Both the position numbers and the translations under genes were made by a program. Source: Chryseobacterium sp. ERMR1:04 (GTDB lineage: Bacteria > Bacteroidota > Bacteroidia > Flavobacteriales > Weeksellaceae). From it: a DNA stretch of 64,000 bases. The DNA lies in contig NZ_LIRF01000006.1 in assembly GCF_001297705.1 (NCBI RefSeq), positions 253,001 to 317,000 on the forward strand, in the 5' to 3' direction. This document shows positions 35,422 through 44,430 of the stretch, one piece after another. Position 1 is the first letter of the stretch. The number at the start of each line of letters is the position of its first letter. The notes below the pieces were generated by a model that searched no databases, had not been told where the DNA came from, and worked only from the letters and a program-made list of their open reading frames with translations.

Positions 35422-36357
35422 TTACAAATGCTTTGAAATCCAATGATCTATCTGATTCAATACATGTTCTCTAATTTCCTCATTCAATATTTCATGTCGC
35501 ATTTCAGGATATATTTCCACTTCTACATCTTTGAATCCATCAAGTTTTAAATTCTCAACAGTTTTTGTTACTCCTTTTCCAAAATCACCTATGGGATCAT
35601 TCTGTCCGCTAATGAATAGAAAAGGGAAGGACTTCGGAATGGTTTGTGCCCAATTTCTAACCGTTGCTTTTTTGTAAATACTAAATAACGCATAAAATGC
35701 ATTGTAGGTGAAAGGAATTCCACAAAGTTCATCCTGAGAAAAAGCATTTCTATTGGCAGGATTTAGGCTAAGCCAGCTGGTATCGCTAAAGTCTTTATCT
35801 TTTTTGAATTGCTTATTATTAACATTCGTAAAAACAGAATTCAAAAAAGTACGGCGGCGAGGCGCAATGGCATTTGCTAATGATAAATAACCTCTTAATA
35901 AATCTATTCCGGGTAACGGTCCGCCCGTTCCCGTAATGATAGCTCCAGCAAATTTACCGCTCGCCCTTTGTAACAGACAACGCGTAATAAAAGACCCCAT
36001 TGAATGTCCGAGAATAAAATGAGGAACATCCGGATATTGATCCATAAGATGTTTGCTTATTTTTTCTGCATCTGAAATCAATCTTTCATCCGGATGGTTA
36101 AGTTGAAAGAAACCAATATCTTTTTTATCCTTTACCGATTTTCCGTGTCCTAAATGATCATAAGTCAACACCGCGAATCCTCTATTAGCAAAATACTCCG
36201 CAATTTCTTAATATCTGCCACTGTGTTCCTGCATCCCGTGAACGATTTGTAAGGTCGCTTTTACAGGAATTGTTTGCGGAGAAAATAAAGTGTAGAAGAG
36301 TGGGGTTTGATCGTTTGTAGTTGTTGCTAAGTATGCGGATTGTTGTAGTGATTTCAT
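35422..36357 (-). pseudogene. Alpha/beta hydrolase (monoacylglycerol lipase/lysophospholipase type) with in-frame stop
   Basis: Reading from ATG 36357 the frame gives a lipase N-terminus (LQIVHGMQEHSGRY) and then TAA at 36210-36208. The same frame continues without shift as EIAEYFANRGFAVLTYDHLGHGKS, so a single base change (most likely GAA or another sense codon to TAA) broke the gene. The rest has the nucleophile elbow GHSMGSF, the acid region SGQNDPIGDFG and the His in EMRHEILNE. The full protein would be about 311 residues. A downstream ATG at 36171 could give a truncated protein that lacks the oxyanion part, so it is probably inactive. Confidence 0.85.
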
Positions 36358-36416
36358 GGTGGGGATTGTCTTTTGGTGTTTTGGAGAAGGGTTAAAGATA
36401 TGTTTTTGCAAACTCT

Positions 36417-36449
36417 AAACCTAACAGGTTTTTAAAACCTGTTAGGTTT
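36417..36449. repeat. Perfect 16-bp-arm palindrome
   Basis: AAACCTAACAGGTTTT, one T, and the exact complement. It lies between two minus-strand genes, just after the end of the 36452-37072 gene, and can act as a terminator. The sequence is of a kind I know as a frequent hairpin in Chryseobacterium genomes. Confidence 0.85.
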
Positions 36450-36451
36450 GA

Positions 36452-37072
36452 TTATAGTGGCTGCTTAACCTCTGATAATGTCCAATCAAGGTAAATATCT
36501 TTATTAATAATATCCACAAGAAGATCTTCCAAGTTTTTGCAAAAATTTATTTTTAATATTAATGGGGATTTTATTAGAATTTCTTTTAATTCTTCTTCAG
36601 TATAGTAATGAGCAGTTGGATTATCACTATCGTATTGATTAGTTTTCCAGATTTTATGCTTTAATAGAACATTTACTATTCTTTCAATAATTAGTTCTTC
36701 AAAACCCATCTCATCTTCAACTTTATTAATTATTAAATCATACTTTCCATCCCAAATATCATAATCTTTATAGTAGACTCTTATTAGTCTTTCCTTATTC
36801 AATTGATTAATTATATGAATAAGACCAGGTTTTTCCCCTGTTGCACTTCCATAGGAAATTATTTTTTTACTTCTTTTTAAAATGAATAAAGGTCCATGTC
36901 CTACAAATTGGTCTTCAAATCTTAATGTTTCAAAAAACTTTTTAGATTGATAATGGAAACAAAATGTGTCATCAGTTTCATGTATAGTGTCTATTTCAAC
37001 GATATCTCCAACTTTATTTAAAAGATATTCTCTGGCTATTTTTAGATATTCATCCTTAATGTTTTCCTGCAT
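36452..37072 (-). CDS. Unknown protein with a possible Imm35-like domain
   Basis: 206 residues, no signal peptide. The first half has the order expected for the Imm35/YrhB-type fold: an N-terminal helix (YLKIAREYLLNKV), strands including DTFCFHYQSKKFF, then FVGHGPLFILKRSKKIISYG, which resembles the family pattern V-G-x-G-P-x-x-V-x-x-x-x-G-x-x-x-x-x-G. Imm35 proteins neutralise toxins of polymorphic systems. The second half (about 110-206) is acidic and unrecognised. No toxin gene lies nearby. The neighbour at 37165 is divergent. The assignment is tentative. Confidence 0.45.
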   Translation of the reverse strand: MQENIKDEYLKIAREYLLNKVGDIVEIDTIHETDDTFCFHYQSKKFFETLRFEDQFVGHGPLFILKRSKKIISYGSATGEKPGLIHIINQLNKERLIRVYYKDYDIWDGKYDLIINKVEDEMGFEELIIERIVNVLLKHKIWKTNQYDSDNPTAHYYTEEELKEILIKSPLILKINFCKNLEDLLVDIINKDIYLDWTLSEVKQPL

Positions 37073-37138
37073 TTTATCTTAAATGTTTTTGAAAACTAAA
37101 CTTACGGATTCCCGTTCAATAATTGTGAATTTTATAAG

Positions 37139-37146
37139 TATATTTG
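37139..37146 (+). promoter_or_regulatory. -7 box of the small membrane protein gene
   Basis: TATATTTG, 18 bases before ATG 37165. Confidence 0.55.
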
Positions 37147-37164
37147 ATTCAAAACAAATAAAAA

Positions 37165-37725
37165 ATGAAGAAGATTTTAATACTAGGGACACTGTTATTC
37201 TTTTATTTAGCTTATTGCCAAGAGAGATTGGATAATTTGAATAAAGTCTTTGATAAGTACGAAAAAAAATATCAACAACAAAATAATCCTTATACAGAAT
37301 CTTCAAATGATACTGAACAAATAAGGGAAATAAAGCAAGCTTTAAATACTCGTAGACAAAAACGAATTGAAATAAACGATTTAGCTAAAAAACAAGAAGA
37401 GGAAAGTAATCAATATCAAAATATTGCAAATAATGCTCTAAAGAGAGCTGCCAATTCTATATCACCGATTCCAAAAGCTCCATCTGATTTAATAGAAGCT
37501 GCTGAGACAGCAGGTAGAACTCCAGAGCAAAAGGCTTATGATAATGCAGCTCAAACCGTTGGTATTTCTAATGCGAATGACGGTATTATTATAGCAAATA
37601 ATAATACCATCATTAAAACGGAAACTGAGACGAAAGAAATTAATAAAGAAATGATTTTAGCTTTTTGTTTTGTCGCTTTACTATTTCTTTTAATTATTAT
37701 TCGTCGAAAAAAGATTAAAAATTAA
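37165..37725 (+). CDS. Small membrane protein with coiled coil, unknown
   Basis: 186 residues. Signal-like segment 1-18 ending LAYCQ (the Cys has Tyr before it, so a lipobox is doubtful). The middle is charged, Gln/Glu/Lys-rich and probably coiled coil, and an Ala/Asn-rich stretch follows. A C-terminal membrane helix (about 158-179) ends with the basic stop-transfer RRKKIKN, so the bulk would be outside the cytoplasm. The family is not recognised. It is divergent from the possible immunity gene and upstream of purA, with which it shares no operon. Confidence 0.55.
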   Translation: MKKILILGTLLFFYLAYCQERLDNLNKVFDKYEKKYQQQNNPYTESSNDTEQIREIKQALNTRRQKRIEINDLAKKQEEESNQYQNIANNALKRAANSISPIPKAPSDLIEAAETAGRTPEQKAYDNAAQTVGISNANDGIIIANNNTIIKTETETKEINKEMILAFCFVALLFLLIIIRRKKIKN

Positions 37726-37766
37726 TGACTAAACTTTTCTAACTTAAAATAAAATCCACCACAAAT

Positions 37767-37797
37767 TTGGTCACCCTATTTTTTAAAAGTAATTTTG
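37767..37797 (+). promoter_or_regulatory. Promoter of purA
   Basis: TTG 37767-37769, -7 box TAATTTTG 37790-37797, spacing 20. ATG at 37824. Confidence 0.78.
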
Positions 37798-37823
37798 CAT
37801 GAATCTAAAAACAAAAGTAAAAT

Positions 37824-39110
37824 ATGTCAACTTACGTAGTTGTAGGTCTTCAATATGGAGATGAAGGTAAAGGAAAAATCACGGATGTTTTATCTGCAAA
37901 ATCGGATTATGTTGTTCGTTTCCAAGGGGGAGACAACGCAGGTCACACGGTTTATGTGGGTGAAGAGAAATTTGTTTTGCACCTTCTTCCTTCAGGAGTT
38001 TTGCAGTGTAAAGGAAAATGTATCATTGCCAATGGAGTAGTGGTAAATCCTAAATCTTTCATTAGAGAAGTAGGCCAGATCGAAAGCAAAGGCCTTAGAA
38101 CAGACCACATTTTTATCAGCAGAAGAGCGCATGTGATCATGCCTTACCACATCCTTTTGGATACTTACCGTGAAGAAGAGCACGGAGGAACTCAGATCGG
38201 AACGACTAAAAAAGGAATCGGGCCATGTTATGAAGATAAGATCTCAAGGATCGGTATCAGAATGGTAGATCTTTTAAATCCTGAAATCTTAAGAGATAAA
38301 ATTGAGAAAAACTTAAAAGTTAAAAACTCACTTTTCGAAAAATATTACGGAAAGCCAACGTTGGATGTTGAAGAAATTTACAACGAATTTTTAGAGATTG
38401 GTAAACAACTTCAAGACAGAATCGTTGATACAGAGGTTGAATTGAACGAAGCAATCAGAGATGGTAAAAACGTTTTATTCGAAGGTGCTCAGGCGTTGAT
38501 GCTAGATATCGACTTCGGAACATATCCTTACGTAACTTCATCTTCTCCATCTACAGGAGGAGTTTGTACAGGAGCTGGTGTGCCGCCAACTTCACTTAAA
38601 AACTTAATTGGTGTTGCAAAAGCATATTGTACAAGAGTAGGAAACGGACCTTTCCCTTCTGAATTAGACAATGAGCTAGGAGAAAGCATCAGACAGATTG
38701 GTGGTGAATTCGGAGCAACTACAGGTAGACCAAGAAGAACAGGTTGGTTAGACCTTGTTTCTTTAAAGCATGCTTGTATGATCAATGGTATCAATAACTT
38801 AGTAATTACGAAACTAGACGTTCTTACAGGAATTGAAAACCTTAAAATCGTAACACATTACAAAACTGAAGACGGAAAAATCATCGATTATTTCACTTCT
38901 TCAACAGAAAAATTATACAACTACGAGCCGATCTATCAAGATCTACCAGGTTGGGGCGAAGATCTTACACAAGTAAGAAGCTACGACGAACTTCCTGATA
39001 ACGCTCAGAAATACATCGAGTTTATCGAGAAGTATTTGGGAATCAATGTTTACTTAGTTTCAGTAGGACCTGAAAGAAGCCAAAACATCATCAGAAAAGA
39101 ATTATTCTAA
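37824..39110 (+). CDS. purA: Adenylosuccinate synthase
   Basis: 428 residues. The GTP-binding loop GDEGKGK is at about 12-18 and QGGDNAGHTV at about 35-44. GIGPCYEDKISR, GRPRRTGWLDLV and TKLDVL are conserved blocks. It joins IMP and aspartate with GTP hydrolysis in AMP synthesis. The start block is VVVGLQYGDEG; most homologues have T-Q-W-G-D-E-G, so Trp is replaced by Tyr. It has its own promoter and terminator. Confidence 0.96.
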   Translation: MSTYVVVGLQYGDEGKGKITDVLSAKSDYVVRFQGGDNAGHTVYVGEEKFVLHLLPSGVLQCKGKCIIANGVVVNPKSFIREVGQIESKGLRTDHIFISRRAHVIMPYHILLDTYREEEHGGTQIGTTKKGIGPCYEDKISRIGIRMVDLLNPEILRDKIEKNLKVKNSLFEKYYGKPTLDVEEIYNEFLEIGKQLQDRIVDTEVELNEAIRDGKNVLFEGAQALMLDIDFGTYPYVTSSSPSTGGVCTGAGVPPTSLKNLIGVAKAYCTRVGNGPFPSELDNELGESIRQIGGEFGATTGRPRRTGWLDLVSLKHACMINGINNLVITKLDVLTGIENLKIVTHYKTEDGKIIDYFTSSTEKLYNYEPIYQDLPGWGEDLTQVRSYDELPDNAQKYIEFIEKYLGINVYLVSVGPERSQNIIRKELF

Positions 39111-39131
39111 GGAATATTTTCAAATAAATTT

Positions 39132-39164
39132 AAAAGAGACTGTCAATCATTGACAGTCTCTTTT
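39132..39164 (+). terminator. Terminator of purA
   Basis: Arms AAAAGAGACTGTCAAT and ATTGACAGTCTCTTTT with a one-base centre, then T-tract. Confidence 0.9.
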
Positions 39165-39233
39165 TTCGTCATTGCGAGAAGCGAAGCGACGAAGCAATCT
39201 CATAATATAATTCCATTATCCAACATATTACCC

Positions 39234-39257
39234 ATTACTCATTACTCATTACTCATT
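39234..39257. repeat. Three tandem heptamers ATTACTC
   Basis: Units begin at 39234, 39241 and 39248. Same period, and near-complement sequence, as the TTATGAG array at 32893. Confidence 0.8.
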
Positions 39258-39378
39258 TTTTTGGGAGCTATTTCCCGCTATCCACTCATACTCCTTGCGC
39301 CAATGCGCTCCAACTCCTAAACCCTTCCACTTTTCCAATGCTTGCTGTGGGGTAACCGTTCCTATCGTGGCTAGGGGT
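39252..39378 (+). repeat. Dispersed repeat, copy B
   Basis: Begins CTCATTTTTTTGGGAGCTAT and CCCGCTATCC and ends CTATCGTGGCTAGGGG. The interior differs from copies A and C. Confidence 0.7.
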
Positions 39379-39541
39379 TTTGTCGCCGTTTCAATTCTTC
39401 ACAATGTAATCAACATTCCTTTTACGATTCTGAAAGGATATTAAAGACAATTTTAAAATTTCATATTTTCCATCTCTCGCAAATTTTGTAGATGATTATA
39501 TTCAAAAAATCTGCGTCATCAGCGAGAGATAGAAACCAAAA

Positions 39542-39570
39542 ATGGTGACCGATATTCTCGAAGTCACCAT
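39542..39570 (-). terminator. Terminator of the CocE/NonD hydrolase gene
   Basis: Arms ATGGTGAC/GTCACCAT (39542-39549, 39563-39570), with T-tract on the minus strand. Confidence 0.75.
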
Positions 39571-39593
39571 CAATATTGTAAAATTATTATTTC

Positions 39594-41453
39594 TTATTTC
39601 AGCACTTCCACTTCAATTGCGCTATCATCAAAAACCTTGATAAACGCTTTCGTGTAATCTTCCTTTGTTGCAAAATTCGGATTATCCATAAATTTCTGTG
39701 CATTAATAGCAAATAGAGGAAACCAGGTTGAACTTATTTGTATCTGGATTTTATGTCCTTTTTTGAAAGTATGAACCACATCTTGTAATCTAAAGTTCAC
39801 AGCGGTTTTCTGATTCGGAACCAAAGCTTCTGCTTTTTCTCTGGAGTTTCTAAATTTGGCAGGCATAATTTCACTTCTTACCATTTGATGGTAGTTTCCA
39901 TAAATCACACCGTCTTTCTTTTCTACAGGCTTGAAATCTTCAGGATAAACATCAATTAATTTCACGGCGAAATCTGCATCTGTAGAAGTGGAAGCAATAT
40001 TTAATTTTGCCATAATTTCTCCTGCGAAAGTCATATCATCTGTTAAAACATCGGTTGTGAAAGTCAATACATCAGGTCTTCCTTCTGCAAATCTTTGATC
40101 TTCCGACATGTAATTTCTAGGTGTAAATCCATTAAAATCTTTAAGATTATCTGAACTTAATACCGGGTTGTTGGGATCACTATAGTATTCTGATGAACCT
40201 TGGCCGGCAGATTTTTTCAATGTTCCGTTTGTTAAATAGAAATTAACTTTTTGTCCTTCTTTGGGAGGATAAGTTGTAAACTCTCTCCATTGTTTTGCTC
40301 CGGTGTCGTACATCAAAGCTTCTGGAAGTCCGGCATCCTGTTTTGTATTTCCTTTTAGATAATGATTGAAAAATTTCGTTTCAATATTTTTTTGATAATA
40401 GGTAGCAATGCTGTCTCCAAAATAGATCTGATTGTGGAAGTGTTTTCCTTCTTCGCGTCCCCAGCCACCATGAGAAAAAGGTCCCATTACGATAGTATTC
40501 TTAGCTTTCGGACTTGTTTTTTCAATGGTTTTGTAAATATTTAAAGGTCCGGAAAGATCTTCAGCATCAAACCAACCACCAACAGTCATTACGGCATGAT
40601 TCACATTTTTAAGATGAGGAAGAAGGCCTCTTTTTTGCCAAAATTCATCATAGTTGGGATGATTCATTATTTCGGTCATGAAGAAATTGTCTTTGTAATA
40701 TTTCTCGTAACCATCTTTCAACGTTCCCATATCCCTATAAAATTTCAAACCATCTTCAGAGGTTGGTTTAATCATTGAATCTGAATACCAAGCTTTATTT
40801 TCGGCTTTTGTTTTCTGAACTCCAAATACAGGGAATGTTTTAAAATAACCTAACATAAATCTTCCGTTGTGAAGAAAATCATCATTCCAAAAATCGGAAA
40901 TCGGAGCTTGCGGAGAAGATGCAACTAACGCTGGATGCTCTGCCAAGATTCCTACAGCAGTATAAAATCCGGGATAAGAGGTTCCGTATTGACCAACTTT
41001 TCCGTTGTTGTCTTTAATATTTTTTATTAACCAATCAATGGTATCGTACGTATCGGTACTTTCATCCACATCTTTTTTCGTTTTATGATCCACCTGCGGC
41101 GTCATATTGGTAAAAGTTCCTTCGCTCATATATCGTCCGCGAACATCCTGAAATACAAAAATATATTTGTCATTCATCAAGTATTGATTCGGACCAATCT
41201 TGGTTTTATACTCATTTTCACCGTATGGAGCAATGCTGTAGCAGGTTCTCTGCATTAAAAATGGATATTTGTTCTTATTAGAAATATCTTTAGGAATATA
41301 AACTGCGGTGAAAAGTTTCGTTCCGTCCCGCATAGGAATATACATTTCCTTTTTGATGAAATTATCTTTCACAAACGAATCAGTGGGTGGTGTACTTTGA
41401 GATTTACCAATAATGAAAAAGAGAATGCATACAATTGAAATAGGGATCTTCAT
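39594..41453 (-). CDS. Secreted CocE/NonD family hydrolase (X-Pro dipeptidyl-peptidase S15 type)
   Basis: 619 residues. Signal peptide (1-18, ends GKS). The N-terminal alpha/beta hydrolase domain has VYIPKDISNKNKYPFLM, QDVRGRYMSEG and the nucleophile elbow YGTSYPGFY; MGPFSHGGW carries the catalytic His. The C-terminal jelly-roll domain (about 390-619) contains GNYHQMVRSEIMPAKFR. Family members include cocaine esterase, glutaryl-7-ACA acylase and X-Pro peptidases, so the substrate may be an ester or acyl amide. No T9SS domain, so probably periplasmic. Confidence 0.88.
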   Translation of the reverse strand: MKIPISIVCILFFIIGKSQSTPPTDSFVKDNFIKKEMYIPMRDGTKLFTAVYIPKDISNKNKYPFLMQRTCYSIAPYGENEYKTKIGPNQYLMNDKYIFVFQDVRGRYMSEGTFTNMTPQVDHKTKKDVDESTDTYDTIDWLIKNIKDNNGKVGQYGTSYPGFYTAVGILAEHPALVASSPQAPISDFWNDDFLHNGRFMLGYFKTFPVFGVQKTKAENKAWYSDSMIKPTSEDGLKFYRDMGTLKDGYEKYYKDNFFMTEIMNHPNYDEFWQKRGLLPHLKNVNHAVMTVGGWFDAEDLSGPLNIYKTIEKTSPKAKNTIVMGPFSHGGWGREEGKHFHNQIYFGDSIATYYQKNIETKFFNHYLKGNTKQDAGLPEALMYDTGAKQWREFTTYPPKEGQKVNFYLTNGTLKKSAGQGSSEYYSDPNNPVLSSDNLKDFNGFTPRNYMSEDQRFAEGRPDVLTFTTDVLTDDMTFAGEIMAKLNIASTSTDADFAVKLIDVYPEDFKPVEKKDGVIYGNYHQMVRSEIMPAKFRNSREKAEALVPNQKTAVNFRLQDVVHTFKKGHKIQIQISSTWFPLFAINAQKFMDNPNFATKEDYTKAFIKVFDDSAIEVEVLK

Positions 41454-41501
41454 GAATTTAATTTGCTGCTAATTTAAAAATAAAAAAACTTTAACTGAAA
41501 T

Positions 41502-41530
41502 TAAAAAAAGGATGGAAGTTTTTCCATCCA
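41502..41530 (-). terminator. Terminator of the outer-membrane paralogue at 41546-44317
   Basis: Arms GGATGGAA/TTCCATCC (41510-41517, 41522-41529) with a T7 run on the minus strand. Confidence 0.8.
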
Positions 41531-41545
41531 TTTAATAATCATAAT

Positions 41546-44317
41546 TTATTTACCTGTCATTTTCTTTCCTGCAAATTTGTTGAGCTTCATCGTTAATGAA
41601 AACATGATGTATCGTTTTAAAATCAGATCTTCACGGTCTTCAAAATTGGTATTTGAAATGGTTCTTTTTACACTCTGATTTTGGTTTAAAACATCATATA
41701 CTTTCACTTTGGCGGTAAGCTGTTTGTTGAAAAAAGCATATCCTAAACTCGTATTCCAGAAATAGAAATCTCTTTTGAATCCGGGAGCAATATTTGAATT
41801 GGTGTTGTATTCAAAATCATTTCCAAAAACAAGATTGCTTTTAAAAATATAGTTGGTGAGTTCAAGTTTTAAAACTTGATTGGCTGTTTCTACCTTGTCA
41901 ATACTGTAATTGGTATAATTTGAGAGGCTATAGCTCATTTTGTATGATGGCTTTATGGTGATCTTATCTTTTATTTCATAAGTAAGGTTCAGTCCTGGAT
42001 TGATGTTGTAGTTATTGCTAGTAAATTGCTGACTATTAATAAATCCTCTCCCGTAACTTAGATTCATATTAAATCTTGGGTTGATGGTAAGTTTATTTTC
42101 TTTCCATTTAAAAGTTTTACTAAATCCACCGCCGAGATTGAAGTTTTTACTTCCACTTACATTGGCATACGTCACAAACTGTTTTCCTGATTCGTCATAA
42201 TAAGAATAATTAATGATATCATTATTGCTATAGGTGAAGCCGGCATTCATATAGTAGGTGATGTTTTTCACGAGATTAGAATTATTAAAATAAAGATAAG
42301 TTCTGTTTGACCATGTGTTTTTCAACTCAGGATTTCCTTGATAAATAATTAACGGATTAGAGTAATCTTTGTAAGGAGTAAGCTGCTCTGCAGTTGGAAT
42401 CGTGTAATCTGAAGAATGATAAACGCTTAATCTTTTACTTTTTGAAAATTCATAATTAAGACCTAGATTATAGTTGGGAAGGGTAAAGTTTTTCTGGAGG
42501 TCATATTGCTCACCACTATAAATAGAATGTACTTTCATATCAGAAATATCAACGGCAATAGAACCCCACATATTGACTTTGTTTTTATTGACCGCTAAAG
42601 ATAATTCCGGAGAAATTTGGTTGATCTTCTGATTCATACGGTTGGATAAAGGCATATTGTAATCTGAATATTCTCCTGTATTTTCATTGAAATCATTAAC
42701 ATTTCTTAGGTTACGATTGAGTTTTGAACTGTATTTCATTTCAAAATTTATCGTTGCAGAATCAGAAATAGGTTCTGTATATCCTGCACTGAAATTATAT
42801 TCATTGATCTGTTTTTTATTCTTAGCAAATTGGTTTCTGATGTCGTTTGGGTCTGTACTTTGGTAAAAAATCGTTTGTGACTTATTCAGATTATCATTTT
42901 TTGACTCTGAAATTGTAGTATTTATATTCGCATAAACAAGTCTTTCTTTCTTCTTAAACTTTTTTGAAAAATAAATTTTAGGGCTAAAACTGTTGCTTTC
43001 TGATTTTATACTGGTATAAGAATCACTTTGATTAAGAAGTGTATTATCTTTTGATGTATTGGATTGTAAAGTGTTAAAATTAAAGCCTTCCGATCTGGAA
43101 AATGTTGGGGAGATATAAATACTTGTAAGGGAATCCAGCTTTATTTTGGCTGATGTATCCAAATTATATTGTTTAGATTCGTTTTCACCATTACTTTCTG
43201 AGTTGGTTTTCAAGGTGGAGTCTGGAAGTAACGTCGTTCTGGAAACTTTGGATTGTGTTTCCATATTGTTGTTAGAATGCATCAAACTAAAACGATCAAG
43301 GTCTGCATTTTTTCCAAACTTGTCGTTATAGCTTATTCCTATAGTGGTAGATTTTTGAATTCCTTTATTGTTGTTTCCCCCTTGCACATAATAGGTATTA
43401 CCTCCTACAGTATTTATACTTCCGCCTTGCATCAGCCAAGAGTTTCTGCCGTGTCCCATGCTGTCAAAAACCTCATCACTGGAGAAACCTTGTGAGTTGA
43501 TATTGTTTGAGGAGGCCAGAATACTGATTTTGGTATCTTTTTTAAAGTAACTTAAAAGTCCACTTCCTTCATATCTTTTATCAGTTCCATACCCAAGAGT
43601 GAGTCGGGAAATTAATCCTTTATTTTTCTTTTCATCAATATTAAAATTAATGGTAGCATTGTTTGATTTTGCTGTTTTTCCATTCAATTCTTCTTCTTGG
43701 GTTTTTGTCGTGGTGAACTGGATATTTTTAATAATATCTGCAGGAAGATTTTGTAGGGCAATTTTACCATCTTTATCAAAAAAAGGTTTTCCATTGATCA
43801 TAACTTGATCTACTTCTTTCCCATTGACCGTTATTTTTCCTTCGTTACTAATTTCAACTCCGGGAATTTGTTTTAAAAGTTCTTCAATCTTACTGTCGGG
43901 ACGAACTTTAATGGCTGAAGCATTAAACTCAATTGTATCTTTTTTAATTTTTACGGGCGAAACCGTAATTTTTACTTCATCAATATTCGTGATTGAATTT
44001 TTATCAAGTTCAATATCTCCCAAAGACAATGAATGCTCTAATTTTTCTAGAGTTTTGGTATAAGAAACTAATTTTTCTGCATCAATTTTTAATAGCGCTG
44101 GTTCGCGTAATTCATCCGTTTTCAAAGAGAATTTCCCTTCTCTATTGGTTGCGGTATAATTGATAATGGAAGAATCTTTCTGTTTAAGAAGGTAGACGGT
44201 GGCGTTTTCGATTGGTTTCTTTTCAAAATTTGAAACTTTCCCGTCAATACTCAGTTTTTGGCCTGTTAAAATACTCATGTTGATGACAAGAATCAACAGT
44301 AATAAAGGTTTCTTCAT
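41546..44317 (-). CDS. Outer-membrane beta-barrel protein with CarboxypepD_reg and plug-like domains (paralogue 1)
   Basis: 923 residues. Signal peptide about 1-19. A carboxypeptidase-regulatory-like beta sandwich (about 20-105; IENATVYLLKQKDSSIINYT), a plug-like domain (about 125-220; IEELLKQIPGVEISNEGKITV, VMINGKPFF) and a long barrel rich in Asn, Ser and Tyr follow. This is the OMP_b-brl_3 group related to TonB-dependent receptors but without a clear TonB box. It probably binds or imports a ligand; the ligand is unknown. Its near twin lies directly upstream at 44431-47133. It differs from the twin by an extra Gly/Asn-rich stretch around residues 285-315. Confidence 0.85.
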   Translation of the reverse strand: MKKPLLLLILVINMSILTGQKLSIDGKVSNFEKKPIENATVYLLKQKDSSIINYTATNREGKFSLKTDELREPALLKIDAEKLVSYTKTLEKLEHSLSLGDIELDKNSITNIDEVKITVSPVKIKKDTIEFNASAIKVRPDSKIEELLKQIPGVEISNEGKITVNGKEVDQVMINGKPFFDKDGKIALQNLPADIIKNIQFTTTKTQEEELNGKTAKSNNATINFNIDEKKNKGLISRLTLGYGTDKRYEGSGLLSYFKKDTKISILASSNNINSQGFSSDEVFDSMGHGRNSWLMQGGSINTVGGNTYYVQGGNNNKGIQKSTTIGISYNDKFGKNADLDRFSLMHSNNNMETQSKVSRTTLLPDSTLKTNSESNGENESKQYNLDTSAKIKLDSLTSIYISPTFSRSEGFNFNTLQSNTSKDNTLLNQSDSYTSIKSESNSFSPKIYFSKKFKKKERLVYANINTTISESKNDNLNKSQTIFYQSTDPNDIRNQFAKNKKQINEYNFSAGYTEPISDSATINFEMKYSSKLNRNLRNVNDFNENTGEYSDYNMPLSNRMNQKINQISPELSLAVNKNKVNMWGSIAVDISDMKVHSIYSGEQYDLQKNFTLPNYNLGLNYEFSKSKRLSVYHSSDYTIPTAEQLTPYKDYSNPLIIYQGNPELKNTWSNRTYLYFNNSNLVKNITYYMNAGFTYSNNDIINYSYYDESGKQFVTYANVSGSKNFNLGGGFSKTFKWKENKLTINPRFNMNLSYGRGFINSQQFTSNNYNINPGLNLTYEIKDKITIKPSYKMSYSLSNYTNYSIDKVETANQVLKLELTNYIFKSNLVFGNDFEYNTNSNIAPGFKRDFYFWNTSLGYAFFNKQLTAKVKVYDVLNQNQSVKRTISNTNFEDREDLILKRYIMFSLTMKLNKFAGKKMTGK

Positions 44318-44430
44318 CTTAATGTGTTTGTGTTTAGGGTTGTAAAATACAAAAAAACACTTCTAAAACAAAAGCGTTTTCTGTAATTTTTGTATTAAAC
44401 AATGAAATTAGCGATCTATAATCTATGCAA

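Larger units (their letters stand above)
39165..39541. other. Intergenic region filled with repeats
   Basis: No gene seen. From left: a palindromic element with ATTGC/GCAAT ends and AAGCGAAGCGACGAAG inside (39171-39198), three heptamers ATTACTC (39234-39254), dispersed repeat B (39252-39378), and an ATCTCTCGCA...GCGAGAGAT inverted pair at about 39471-39530 similar to the AATCTGCG repeats at 50.6-51.3 kb. Confidence 0.65.
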
